Below are positions 1-6,792 of a stretch of DNA of 13,093 nucleotides, one piece after another. A model generated the notes under the pieces. That model did not search any database and was not told where the DNA came from. It saw nothing but the letters and a program-made list of their open reading frames with translations. This stretch comes from Gammaproteobacteria bacterium (GTDB lineage Bacteria; Pseudomonadota; Gammaproteobacteria; SZUA-21). The DNA is taken from contig QIKQ01000239.1 of assembly GCA_003233075.1 (NCBI GenBank), forward strand, positions 1 to 13,093, read 5' to 3'. The translations under genes were made by a program, and so were the position numbers. Each line of letters starts with the position of its first letter. Position 1 is the first letter of the stretch.

Positions 1-165
1 GAAGCAATCTCCTTAATTCAATGACTTACGTTAGGAGATTGCGTCATCTGCTTAGGCAGTCTCGCAACGACGAGAAGCTTCGAAAGCGATACTATCGGTC
101 ACTTATTTTGTTTAGTGAATGCGACTATTAAACATCGAGATAAAAAAGTTAACGGGACAGCAGTG
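1..165. repeat. Dispersed palindromic repeat, copy A (left edge cut by window)
   Basis: Bases 1-42 match bases 7372-7413 at 41 of 42 positions. This core holds a 10-bp inverted repeat, GCAATCTCCT (4-13) with AGGAGATTGC (33-42). It is followed by a small hairpin, CTGC-TTAG-GCAG (48-59), and then CTCGCAACGAC (61-71), which is the exact reverse complement of the left arm of copy B (7341-7351). Further on, TGAATGCGAC (116-125) and GGGACAGCAGTG (154-165) also recur in copy B. The arms resemble the widespread bacterial palindrome family with 'TTGCGAG...GAAGCAATCTCC' arms. No transposase is present, so this looks like a non-autonomous or relict repeat. The left arm should lie just outside the window. 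Confidence 0.8.
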
Positions 166-348
166 TACCCACTTCTATTTTTGTTACGGAGATCGCTACA
201 TGTCATAAACTATTCTAGATTTAGCTTGTTTTCTTTTACTTCTCTTAAAAATACTAATATTTTCTTGCACTCTTCAAAAAACAGTGTGTTTTATTTTAGT
301 ATAAACCAAATGGATAGATGCTGATGTCGCCAATGTGGAGAGTTTACT
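166..348. other. AT-rich non-coding stretch upstream of the clpS-like gene
   Basis: This stretch lies between the end of repeat copy A and the clpS-like gene. A frame is open from GTG 115 to TGA 322-324, but the predicted peptide is low-complexity and looks like no known protein, and its start lies inside the repeat. That frame is the same one as the clpS-like gene and is separated from it only by the TGA. Weak promoter-like hexamers are present, for example TATAAA at 300-305, but none has a convincing -35. GGAGAG at 337-342 is a plausible ribosome binding site for a start at 349. Confidence 0.4.
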
Positions 349-612
349 ATTGGTATTGGAATACTGAATGATTACACTACACCCATGGAATTTGTTATAA
401 AAATTCTGCAAGAAAATATAGCTATGGATGAGGACGATGCGATTAAAACAATGTTAGAAATACATTTTAAAGGAGGTATAATACTGTCACTTAACTCATA
501 TCAGCAAGCCCAAGACCTAGCAAAAGAGATAACAACACAATCAACATATGAAAACCACCAATTAATCTGTCGAACCATTAAAGCGCGCGCAAAAACAATT
601 AGTGAGCAATAA
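349..612 (+). CDS. Divergent ClpS-like adaptor (N-degron recognition), non-canonical start or decayed 5' end
   Basis: From ATG 385 the protein begins MEFVIKILQ and runs 75 residues that align without gaps to the ClpS core, including MLEIHFKG (E. coli MLAVHYQG). ClpS delivers proteins with N-terminal degrons to the ClpAP protease. The same frame upstream of 385 reads ILNDYTTP, which matches the family's NDDYTP substrate-pocket segment, so ATG 385 would remove essential residues. The frame stays open back to TGA 322-324 but has no ATG, GTG or TTG. ATT 349 lies six bases after GGAGAG and is the best candidate; CTG 364 is another. Pocket residues N, D, T, M and H are kept, while the usual second Asp is Tyr and the family's ICG is ILS. 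No clpA is adjacent. A 5'-decayed pseudogene is the main alternative. Confidence 0.6.
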   Translation: MGIGILNDYTTPMEFVIKILQENIAMDEDDAIKTMLEIHFKGGIILSLNSYQQAQDLAKEITTQSTYENHQLICRTIKARAKTISEQ

Positions 613-635
613 AAAATATTACAATGAGTTAAGGG

Positions 636-3254
636 CTATCGATTAAACCAGTTTCGCCTAGTTCGTAAACGCAAGTTAAAATATAACTCATCCTCGTAGC
701 GACTAGCCGTGCTCGTATCATAAGTCACGTAACGATAACTGCCATCAAATTCAATTCGAGTATCCTTATTGACATAATAGCTAAGTCTTAACATAGGTTG
801 AATCCTATTTACTTTACCAAAACTATTAAAATTATCCTGCCTCAAATATAACAATCTCGGGTTGATATACCATTTGTGACTAATTGGAATAACTGAGTTT
901 AGAGTCAAACTCAATCTTCTGTAATCAATTGTGTCTGAATGACGTAAAGCTAAAGTATTCTTATCACCCCTCCTAAATATGTCTTTAGCAATCAAGCTAA
1001 GCGTCCAATAATATTCATTATCAATCGCTGTCGTCTTAGAAACTCCATTCACAACGTCAACACTATCAATATTGGTCGCAACTAAATCAGCAACCATTGT
1101 ATAGTGACTACTTAAAGGTACTGAACCGCGTAATGTTAAGGATGCATATCGAGCATTGTTATCATTCGCTAATCGGCGAATTTCCTCATCACCCAAAATT
1201 TCGCGAATTTCATTTGCAGTAACGCTAGGTTGACCATAAAAGGCATTGGCTGCAGTTAACAATGGGCCTTTACGATAGTCAAAAACTACGCCAGCAAAAA
1301 CGCGATTTTTAAATTTTTTACTCAACCTAAACAATAGCGTATTTTGGTCATCGTAATTATTATCGTGGCTGACCATAAAATAGAGCTGACGACCTGATTT
1401 ATAGTATTGAGCTTCAAAACCAACTTCTTCGCGAATTGCAGTTTTATCTAACTCCTGAGCTATATTAAATTCTTGGGAATTGACAAATAAATTGAAAGTA
1501 AAAGGTGAGTTTTTTTTATGTAAGCCTGCACTTACCGCAATAAAACGGTTTTTAGTTTGCACATCGTTTTGCTCGGACAACATCGTTGGGTAGCCACCAA
1601 ACGCCATTACGCTAAATCTAGAACCAAATTTAAATTCTGAACTAATACCATCTAAACGGCCAATCAAGCCGCCCTTCGATAAGTATTGACGTCCAAATCG
1701 AATAGTATTTTTTTTACCTATGTCAGCTTGATAATAGAGCGATGAAATACGCCAATCATCTGAACGTCGTTTTGAAAACAAATTGTATCGATAACCATAG
1801 CGATAATTTACTGACCTTGATTTGTCAACGCTGAATGGTTCAGCAATATTTGCCATTTGAGTGGGTATGTCCTCTGAATATAATCTTTGAATAAAAGATG
1901 CTTTATTAGATCGTTCAAAATCAGAAGAATTTGTTGCAGAATCATAACGAGCTAGTCTATTTTGAACTTCTGCTAGCGCAAATGAATCTGATTCAGGCAC
2001 AGGCTTTGTTTCTGGTTTTATTATTCCCTCTGTCGGTTTCGGTACAAAAAGCGGTGCATTAGTCGCAAAGCTGATTTTGGGTGTCTCTTCTAAACCAAAT
2101 AATGTATTTAATCTTTGCCTAACTCTTTGCGCGTCTTGACCATGGGGGTACGCATTTAAATAAGAACTGTACTCAAATCGAGCGTAAGCGTATTGCTTAT
2201 TCTTATGTCTCGCTATGGCAAGATTTTCGTGTGCCAGTTTTGTATACTCATTTTTACGATAACGTAATAATTTTTCGTATAGATTAATAGCTCTTAGGTA
2301 TTTAGACTGATTCATGGCAAAACTTGCCTTTTCCATAAGTACAGCTAAATTCATTAATGACCTCAGTGTATAACGATCGGCCGAAATATTTTTTTTATAA
2401 TATTTTAAACTGCTGGTTATTTTCTGCGTAAGATACCATTTCTGTGCGATAGCGACTTCCAGCAGTGAGACCTGTTCTACATGTGCTGCTGGATAATATT
2501 TTCTCACTTCTTTGAGTTGGTCATACGCTGCATCTTTACTGGCGAAATGCCCTATTCTAAGTTGATTTAATGTTAAATTCGTATATTTAACTTCGATAGG
2601 ATACACGTACAAATCATCGCTTAATTTTTTTAACTTCAACCTTTCCGTGCTTAACATTTCATTACTTGATTTTAGGTTAATTGCAAACGGTTTTTTTAGT
2701 CTAAGCAGGGCAGTATTAGAATTAATATTCCTTTCAAAATCAGTCCTGCTAATACTCTTATTATTACGGTTTAGTAAAATAATTAAGGATAAAGAATCTT
2801 GACTGGGTACAATTTTAAATTTAAGTTGATTTTTAAACTGAATCTCTAAAGTTTTTTCATTCGGACTTGTGTGCCTCAAGTGAATCGCAAATAAAGGAAT
2901 TGCAGGATTAGGTTTATAAAAAAGACTCTCAATTTTCTTGTAAGTTTGCGTTGCTTTTTCAGTTTGCATACGTAAAATGATTTTCACACCTTCTCTCTTA
3001 GGATGAAATCTTAATGCTGAATATTTCTGTCTGAAATGTAACGTAATTTTTGATACTAGCATTCCTTGCTTAATGCGAGCAGTTTTTATATAGGTTTGAT
3101 TGTCAATTTTCGTAACACTTAGTTTTTTACTTTTCTCAGCCGCATGGATTTGAATATTTCCAGGCAAGCCAATTACCACCAATAAAAATAATAAAGTAGA
3201 GTAAAATTTAAGTGCGAAAAGCCTCTGTTTTCTACTTTTTAAACTATTTGCCAT
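636..3254 (-). CDS. Exported SPOR-like/TPR/beta-barrel outer-membrane protein
   Basis: The 872-residue protein starts at an ATG six bases after GAGAG. A basic N-terminus and hydrophobic run (17-30) end at a likely signal-peptidase site after HAA (37-39). Residues about 45-165 alternate in beta fashion like AMIN-type domains. Residues about 216-265 (LRIGHFASKDAAYDQL) resemble a SPOR domain, which in other proteins binds denuded septal peptidoglycan. Helical TPR-like pairs cover about 295-385, and a Pro-rich linker lies at 390-422. From about 480 to the end the sequence is aromatic, amphipathic beta strands typical of an outer-membrane barrel. The layout recalls PgaA, BcsC or PelB-type exporters, but no polysaccharide genes are nearby, so the substrate is unknown. 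It converges with the clpS-like gene with a 23-base gap. I recognise the architecture, not a named protein. Confidence 0.85.
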   Translation of the reverse strand: MANSLKSRKQRLFALKFYSTLLFLLVVIGLPGNIQIHAAEKSKKLSVTKIDNQTYIKTARIKQGMLVSKITLHFRQKYSALRFHPKREGVKIILRMQTEKATQTYKKIESLFYKPNPAIPLFAIHLRHTSPNEKTLEIQFKNQLKFKIVPSQDSLSLIILLNRNNKSISRTDFERNINSNTALLRLKKPFAINLKSSNEMLSTERLKLKKLSDDLYVYPIEVKYTNLTLNQLRIGHFASKDAAYDQLKEVRKYYPAAHVEQVSLLEVAIAQKWYLTQKITSSLKYYKKNISADRYTLRSLMNLAVLMEKASFAMNQSKYLRAINLYEKLLRYRKNEYTKLAHENLAIARHKNKQYAYARFEYSSYLNAYPHGQDAQRVRQRLNTLFGLEETPKISFATNAPLFVPKPTEGIIKPETKPVPESDSFALAEVQNRLARYDSATNSSDFERSNKASFIQRLYSEDIPTQMANIAEPFSVDKSRSVNYRYGYRYNLFSKRRSDDWRISSLYYQADIGKKNTIRFGRQYLSKGGLIGRLDGISSEFKFGSRFSVMAFGGYPTMLSEQNDVQTKNRFIAVSAGLHKKNSPFTFNLFVNSQEFNIAQELDKTAIREEVGFEAQYYKSGRQLYFMVSHDNNYDDQNTLLFRLSKKFKNRVFAGVVFDYRKGPLLTAANAFYGQPSVTANEIREILGDEEIRRLANDNNARYASLTLRGSVPLSSHYTMVADLVATNIDSVDVVNGVSKTTAIDNEYYWTLSLIAKDIFRRGDKNTLALRHSDTIDYRRLSLTLNSVIPISHKWYINPRLLYLRQDNFNSFGKVNRIQPMLRLSYYVNKDTRIEFDGSYRYVTYDTSTASRYEDELYFNLRLRTRRNWFNR

Positions 3255-3319
3255 CCGCTTCTCTCAACGTTGTTTTACCGCTTTCTGACATCAGTTATAT
3301 AAAAAACTTGGTAATTTCT

Positions 3320-3353
3320 AAAAAACAACGGCATCAAAACTATGATGCCGTTG
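3320..3353 (-). terminator. Strong intrinsic terminator of the Gly/Asp-rich peptide gene
   Basis: A perfect 10-bp stem, CAACGGCATC (3326-3335) with GATGCCGTTG (3344-3353), encloses an 8-base loop. Read on the minus strand the stem is followed directly by TTTTTT. This is a textbook Rho-independent terminator. It sits about 95 bases after the stop of the small peptide gene and before the outer-membrane protein gene, insulating the two. Confidence 0.88.
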
Positions 3354-3448
3354 TCGACTGGTTCGATCAGTTTGACCGATCCTCTTTAGATAATAAACTT
3401 AATCACATCTATACAACAATAATTAAGTCTAAAACTAAATATTTAGCG

Positions 3449-3601
3449 CTAATCATCCATGCCGCCGTCACCATCACGATCGCCGTCGCCGCCTTGGCCG
3501 CCGTCGTCGTCATCGTCTCGATCGCCGCCGCGACCGCCGCCACCGCCGCCGCCGCCATCGCCATCGCGACCATGAACTCTAATAACGTAATCTGTCAACA
3601 T
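3449..3601 (-). CDS. Gly/Asp/Arg-rich 50-residue peptide, unknown function
   Basis: The ORF starts at ATG 3601 and stops at TAG 3449-3451. It opens with MLTDYVIRVH; residues 11-50 are then almost only Gly, Asp and Arg, with eight consecutive Gly at 16-23, five consecutive Asp at 29-33, and the end GDGGMDD. AGGAG (3608-3612) lies six bases before the ATG. A TATAAT box (3625-3630), an inverted repeat over the -35 and an intrinsic terminator frame it as a single-gene unit. The coding body is strongly GC-rich, mostly GGC and GAT/GAC codons, unlike every neighbour. There is no signal peptide or membrane segment. The Asp/Gly bias could suit metal binding or an unstructured secreted or precursor peptide, but this is only inference. 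All three minus frames are partly open across the repeat; this one has the ribosome binding site. I do not recognise it. Confidence 0.72.
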   Translation of the reverse strand: MLTDYVIRVHGRDGDGGGGGGGGRGGDRDDDDDGGQGGDGDRDGDGGMDD

Positions 3602-3624
3602 AATGATCTCCTAGTGTGTATAAA

Positions 3625-3654
3625 ATTATAAGTAAGGCTTCATGTCGATGTAAG
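3625..3654 (-). promoter_or_regulatory. Sigma-70-like promoter of the Gly/Asp-rich peptide gene
   Basis: On the minus strand CTTACA (3654-3649, four of six to consensus) is separated by 18 bases from a perfect TATAAT (3630-3625). The predicted transcription start is near 3618, giving a leader of about 17 bases that contains AGGAG before ATG 3601. Confidence 0.6.
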
Positions 3655-3679
3655 CTAATACCTTATATGTCCTTACATC
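3647..3679. promoter_or_regulatory. Operator-like inverted repeat over the -35 of the peptide gene
   Basis: GATGTAAG (3647-3654) and CTTACATC (3672-3679) are perfect 8-base inverted arms with a 17-base centre. The proximal arm contains the predicted -35 hexamer. The 25-base centre-to-centre spacing of the arms is a little over two DNA turns, as expected for a dimeric or tetrameric regulator. No cognate regulator is adjacent. Confidence 0.5.
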
Positions 3680-3891
3680 AGATACAATTCACCAATCACA
3701 CGCAATATCTTCTACAGAATTAGTCTGATTATCAACGCCCAATTCTAATTTATAATCTAATTGTAATAATCAGCTTAACTAGTCATAAATAGCTAGTCAC
3801 TTTTTTAACAATTTATTTCTAATAATTATCGGCTAGTCAGAGTGTATTATAATTTACTTAATATTATTATTATTCAAAACGAATAAACCTA
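3680..3891. other. AT-rich intergenic region with inverted repeats and CTAGTCA heptamers
   Basis: This region lies between the peptide promoter and the ABC exporter stop. It has a perfect 8-base inverted repeat, CTGATTAT (3725-3732) with ATAATCAG (3766-3773). It also has three copies of CTAGTCA (3779-3785, 3793-3799, 3833-3839). A weak AT hairpin, TTATTC (3870-3875) with GAATAA (3881-3886), follows the exporter stop. None has a good T-tract, so termination of the exporter transcript is uncertain. No ORF with a ribosome binding site was found. Confidence 0.45.
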
Positions 3892-5703
3892 CTATACATT
3901 CACGCTATGGCTAAATTGATGTTTCAGACTCTGTTCAAAGTGCTCATGGTTTTTACTTAATTCTTCAAGTGTGCCTATAGTCACACAGCCATCAGAATTT
4001 AAGTAAATTATTCGATCCGCTTCTGCAATAGTTGAATATCGATGCGCTATTACAAAAAGTGTACAACGCTCTTTTAGTTGACGCAGTGTGTTTTTAATCG
4101 CTATTTCCGAATGACTATCAAGCGCAGACGTCGCTTCATCTAAGATTAATATTGGTGACTGACGCATAAATGCTTGAGTTAAAGCAATACGTTGTTTTTG
4201 CCCAACTGACAGACGATCTCCGCGACTTCCTAGGGACGTCTCATAAGCGTTAGGCAAAGACTCGATAAAATTATGCGCAAACGCGGCTTTAGCTGCTTTT
4301 TTTATCTCTTCGTCTGTGCCAAATTCATTTGCTAATCTAATATTTTCAATCACGCTGTCATCAATTAGAAACGGTTCTTGCCAGACCACGGATATTTGTG
4401 AGCGAATAGTACTCAATTTAAGTTTGCGTAACTTAATATCATCTAAATAAATTTCGCCTTTGCTAGGATCATAAAACCGAAGCAGTAATTTAGCTAATGT
4501 CGATTTACCCACCCCCGATGGCCCAACAACACCAATAAATTCGCCTGGCATAATGGTTATATTGATGTCATTAATCACGTTAACGGTATTATCGTAGCCA
4601 AAACTTAGATTTCTAAATTCAATTTTACCCTTAAGCTTATTAAGCTCTATGGCATTTGGTTCTTCGACTACATTTGGTATTTTATCTAGTATTTCCGAGA
4701 CACGTTCAGACGCCGCTGCTAGAATTTGAGAACTGACGGGCAAATGGGCCAATCCACGAATAGGAGCCATAATATAGACTAGATATAGAATAAAATTAAC
4801 GAGACCAGCGACTGTTAAAATACCTGAATCGACTCGATCCAACCCTACCGCGATTAAGCCAATCGCAATTATTGCAGCCAACATTTCAAAAGTGATTTTA
4901 AACAAATTTTGCAGCATCAGATTTTTCATTGCAGCGCGCCGAAATTTTACAAACAACTTATTAAATCGACCTAACATCAAGTGATCGGCATTAAAAGAAA
5001 CAATACCTTGTAAATTATTAATGGATTCTTCTTCAAAACTGGCCATTTTTCCTCGATACGACAAAAATGACCGAGAGGTACGCCGTGTTTTTCTAAGGAA
5101 AAAATGCTGTTGTAATATAAACACTGGCGTTAAAGACAAGGCAATTAAGGCCATAAATGAATCGATGTAAAATAACAAAGCGCTATAAATTAGTGCAGTC
5201 AATGAAAAGGCTATTAGATTACTCGGGAGACGAACTACAAAGCGAGATATTTTGGTGACATCTTGACTTAGACGAGTGAGCAAGTCGCCACTTGCTTGCG
5301 TATTCTTAAAGGGTGTCGACAATTTAATGATATGGCTATACAAGTCACGGCGAAGAGCGTGTATTACCTCTTGCTGCATCGCTTCTTGAAGATAAACTCT
5401 AGTGTATCGAATAATTTGCACACTAAAAAATAAAATGCAAAATGAGATCAAATATTGAGGAATCAAATTAAATTCACGCTTGTATATCGAATTCACACCT
5501 TGTCCGAGCATCCATATCAAAGTTGCACTAATCAATATGATACAAATTCCAAGAAGAAGATTTAAAATAAATCGTGTCTTCTGATGTTTTAAATATACAA
5601 AATACCGAAAAAATAAATCAACTAGTTTATCTGTTGGTAGTTTTTTTTCTAATTGGCCTTGCTCTGATTTCATAGATGAATAATAGAGCAAGCCGTGGTT
5701 CAT
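3892..5703 (-). CDS. MsbA-type half ABC exporter (membrane domain plus ATPase)
   Basis: A homodimeric type inner-membrane exporter is expected: an N-terminal six-helix membrane domain (about 35-330) fused to one ATPase domain (about 360-603). In 603-residue numbering, Walker A is GPSGVGKS at 394-401, the Q-loop Gln is 442, the signature is LSVGQ at 498-502 (usual LSGGQ), Walker B is ILILDE at 518-523, and the H-loop His is 554. I chose ATG 5703; the frame also allows TTG 5733 (613 residues) and ATG 5673 (593), and none has a clear ribosome binding site. There is no C39 peptidase domain. Substrates of this family range from lipids and drugs to peptides and cannot be told from sequence. It lies upstream of, and codirectional with, the Gly/Asp-rich peptide gene but is separated from it by that gene's own promoter. 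Confidence 0.88.
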   Translation of the reverse strand: MNHGLLYYSSMKSEQGQLEKKLPTDKLVDLFFRYFVYLKHQKTRFILNLLLGICIILISATLIWMLGQGVNSIYKREFNLIPQYLISFCILFFSVQIIRYTRVYLQEAMQQEVIHALRRDLYSHIIKLSTPFKNTQASGDLLTRLSQDVTKISRFVVRLPSNLIAFSLTALIYSALLFYIDSFMALIALSLTPVFILQQHFFLRKTRRTSRSFLSYRGKMASFEEESINNLQGIVSFNADHLMLGRFNKLFVKFRRAAMKNLMLQNLFKITFEMLAAIIAIGLIAVGLDRVDSGILTVAGLVNFILYLVYIMAPIRGLAHLPVSSQILAAASERVSEILDKIPNVVEEPNAIELNKLKGKIEFRNLSFGYDNTVNVINDINITIMPGEFIGVVGPSGVGKSTLAKLLLRFYDPSKGEIYLDDIKLRKLKLSTIRSQISVVWQEPFLIDDSVIENIRLANEFGTDEEIKKAAKAAFAHNFIESLPNAYETSLGSRGDRLSVGQKQRIALTQAFMRQSPILILDEATSALDSHSEIAIKNTLRQLKERCTLFVIAHRYSTIAEADRIIYLNSDGCVTIGTLEELSKNHEHFEQSLKHQFSHSVNV

Positions 5704-5854
5704 AGCTATTTTAATCGTAAAATTTATACACAATCATATGTCTAATAGCACAAGTACTTACGCGAAAATATTATACTCGGTCATTAAGTCAAAGTATTAC
5801 CCATAGAGCATAATAATATTTTAATAGCAAATGCTGGCCATTACTAACTACTAC

Positions 5855-5870
5855 TAGTAATTAATTACTA
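5855..5870. repeat. Perfect 16-base AT palindrome at the end of the MAPEG gene
   Basis: TAGTAATTAATTACTA is a perfect palindrome overlapping the stop codon of the MAPEG-family gene. It has no T-tract and no loop. It could be a chance AT-rich palindrome, a weak terminator, or a binding site upstream of the exporter gene. Confidence 0.35.
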
Positions 5871-6290
5871 TAAAGCAATAACATGAATGAAAAGACGTAT
5901 CCAAATAATGACTAACACTAAGAAACTAACAAGAAATGCATTCCGACGGTGCAGCACATTATTATACCCTAATAGGATGCAGGCATGAACCAGGCGTGAA
6001 ACAATGTAGGCCCAAGCGAGTGCAATATAAATTACATCCACTTGCTTTAAGCTAAACATAAGTAATATGGCAGCGTAAAATAACACCGGCGTTTCGTAAA
6101 CATTATTATAGAGCTCAGTAGCCCTGGCTAAATAATCTGGCGCTGTCCCGCCCCGATTTAGCTCAAAATAAGATACTTTAAGCTCTTTATTAGCGACAGC
6201 GCGCACTCTCAGTTTTAATAATATTATGCCTACAGCGCAACTAAATAAAACCATTGCAAATAGCGGATATAAAATCAATGTCTGACTCAT
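5868..6290 (-). CDS. MAPEG-family integral membrane protein
   Basis: The 140-residue protein has about four transmembrane segments (about 5-26, 67-81, 85-107, 118-138). The cytosolic-side motif RATELYNNVYETPVLFY (56-72) is characteristic of MAPEG proteins, the glutathione-linked microsomal transferase superfamily; many bacterial members are uncharacterised. The frame extends 18 codons upstream, but ATG 6290 is preferred because GGAG (6297-6300) stands six bases before it and the protein then starts with a membrane segment. It is 165 bases upstream of the exporter gene and has its own promoter-like pair, so cotranscription is possible but not shown. Catalytic activity cannot be claimed. Confidence 0.82.
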   Translation of the reverse strand: MSQTLILYPLFAMVLFSCAVGIILLKLRVRAVANKELKVSYFELNRGGTAPDYLARATELYNNVYETPVLFYAAILLMFSLKQVDVIYIALAWAYIVSRLVHACILLGYNNVLHRRNAFLVSFLVLVIIWIRLFIHVIAL

Positions 6291-6320
6291 TTTGCACTCC
6301 AATTTATTATTGAATAAGTC

Positions 6321-6348
6321 ACTATAAATTAAAATAAAATACAATCAA
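6321..6348 (-). promoter_or_regulatory. Putative promoter of the MAPEG gene
   Basis: On the minus strand TTGATT (6348-6343) is separated by 16 bases from TATAGT (6326-6321). It lies about 30 bases upstream of the chosen ATG 6290 and its GGAG ribosome binding site. Confidence 0.45.
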
Positions 6349-6792
6349 CAACAAACTGTAAAAAATATAGAAAATAAAAGCCGTATGCTGCAAAACATAA
6401 ACAAGCAGTCGCAAAAATATTTTTTGTATGGCTAGCAAGCTCTTCGCGAAACAAGGGTTTAATAATACTTCGATTATTCAATCAATGATTGCTGCCAAAT
6501 TTATTCGCGGTACCTTTAAATATACTTTATTTTTAACGAACTTATGAAAAACTATATTAATGCGCATAATGATCACAAGAGTAATAATATTCTTATTTTC
6601 CTATTGACAAAAAAACAATGACGGCGGTAAGCGCCATTAAATTAACCATGTTTAATACTTTTGTTGTTCGTGATACTTGTGTGAATATTTATAGGTAATA
6701 TGTCTAAAGTACTTCAATTGAAATAAATCAATAAACCCTAAGCTATTACTCTTACATAGCAATCAAACCTCTAAAACTAGGAGACATAGATT
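6349..6792. other. Long AT-rich intergenic region between divergent genes
   Basis: About 440 bases separate the MAPEG gene from the CHRD-like gene, which diverge. I found no supported coding sequence: a 25-codon frame from ATG 6544 has no ribosome binding site. An isolated TTGACA (6604-6609) lacks a matching -10. Small inverted repeats occur around 6617-6637 (AATG..GGCG with CGCC..ATT) and at 6635-6655 (ATTAAA with TTTAAT). The promoter of the CHRD-like gene must lie in the right half but is not clear. AGGAG at 6779-6783 is its ribosome binding site. Confidence 0.5.

Noticed and set aside
1..71. Palindromic repeat as a CRISPR repeat
   Set aside because: Only two distant copies exist, with no regular spacers and no cas genes.
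115..324. 69-codon plus-strand frame before the clpS-like gene
   Set aside because: It begins with GTG inside the palindromic repeat, is low in complexity and matches no ClpS N-terminus.
309..324. TGA 322-324 read as selenocysteine or tryptophan to join ATG 309 to the clpS frame
   Set aside because: Other genes here show an ordinary bacterial code, ClpS is not a known selenoprotein and no SECIS-like hairpin was evident. Nonsense mutation or an alternative start is simpler.
3400..3574. Second minus-strand frame in the GC-rich tract (Ala/Thr-rich, from ATG 3574)
   Set aside because: It has no ribosome binding site. The overlapping Gly/Asp frame has a good one, with promoter and terminator fitting it.
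3212..3631. Plus-strand 139-codon frame with an Ala/Val/Ile-rich half
   Set aside because: It overlaps the start of the barrel gene, has no ribosome binding site, and its Ala-rich part is the antisense of the Gly/Asp repeat.
3892..5703. Exporter as a bacteriocin-type peptidase ABC transporter
   Set aside because: The N-terminus lacks a C39 peptidase domain and its Cys/His catalytic pair, and the small peptide lacks a typical double-Gly leader.
6544..6621. 25-codon plus-strand ORF in the long intergenic region
   Set aside because: It has no ribosome binding site, an AT-rich composition like its surroundings and no recognisable motif.
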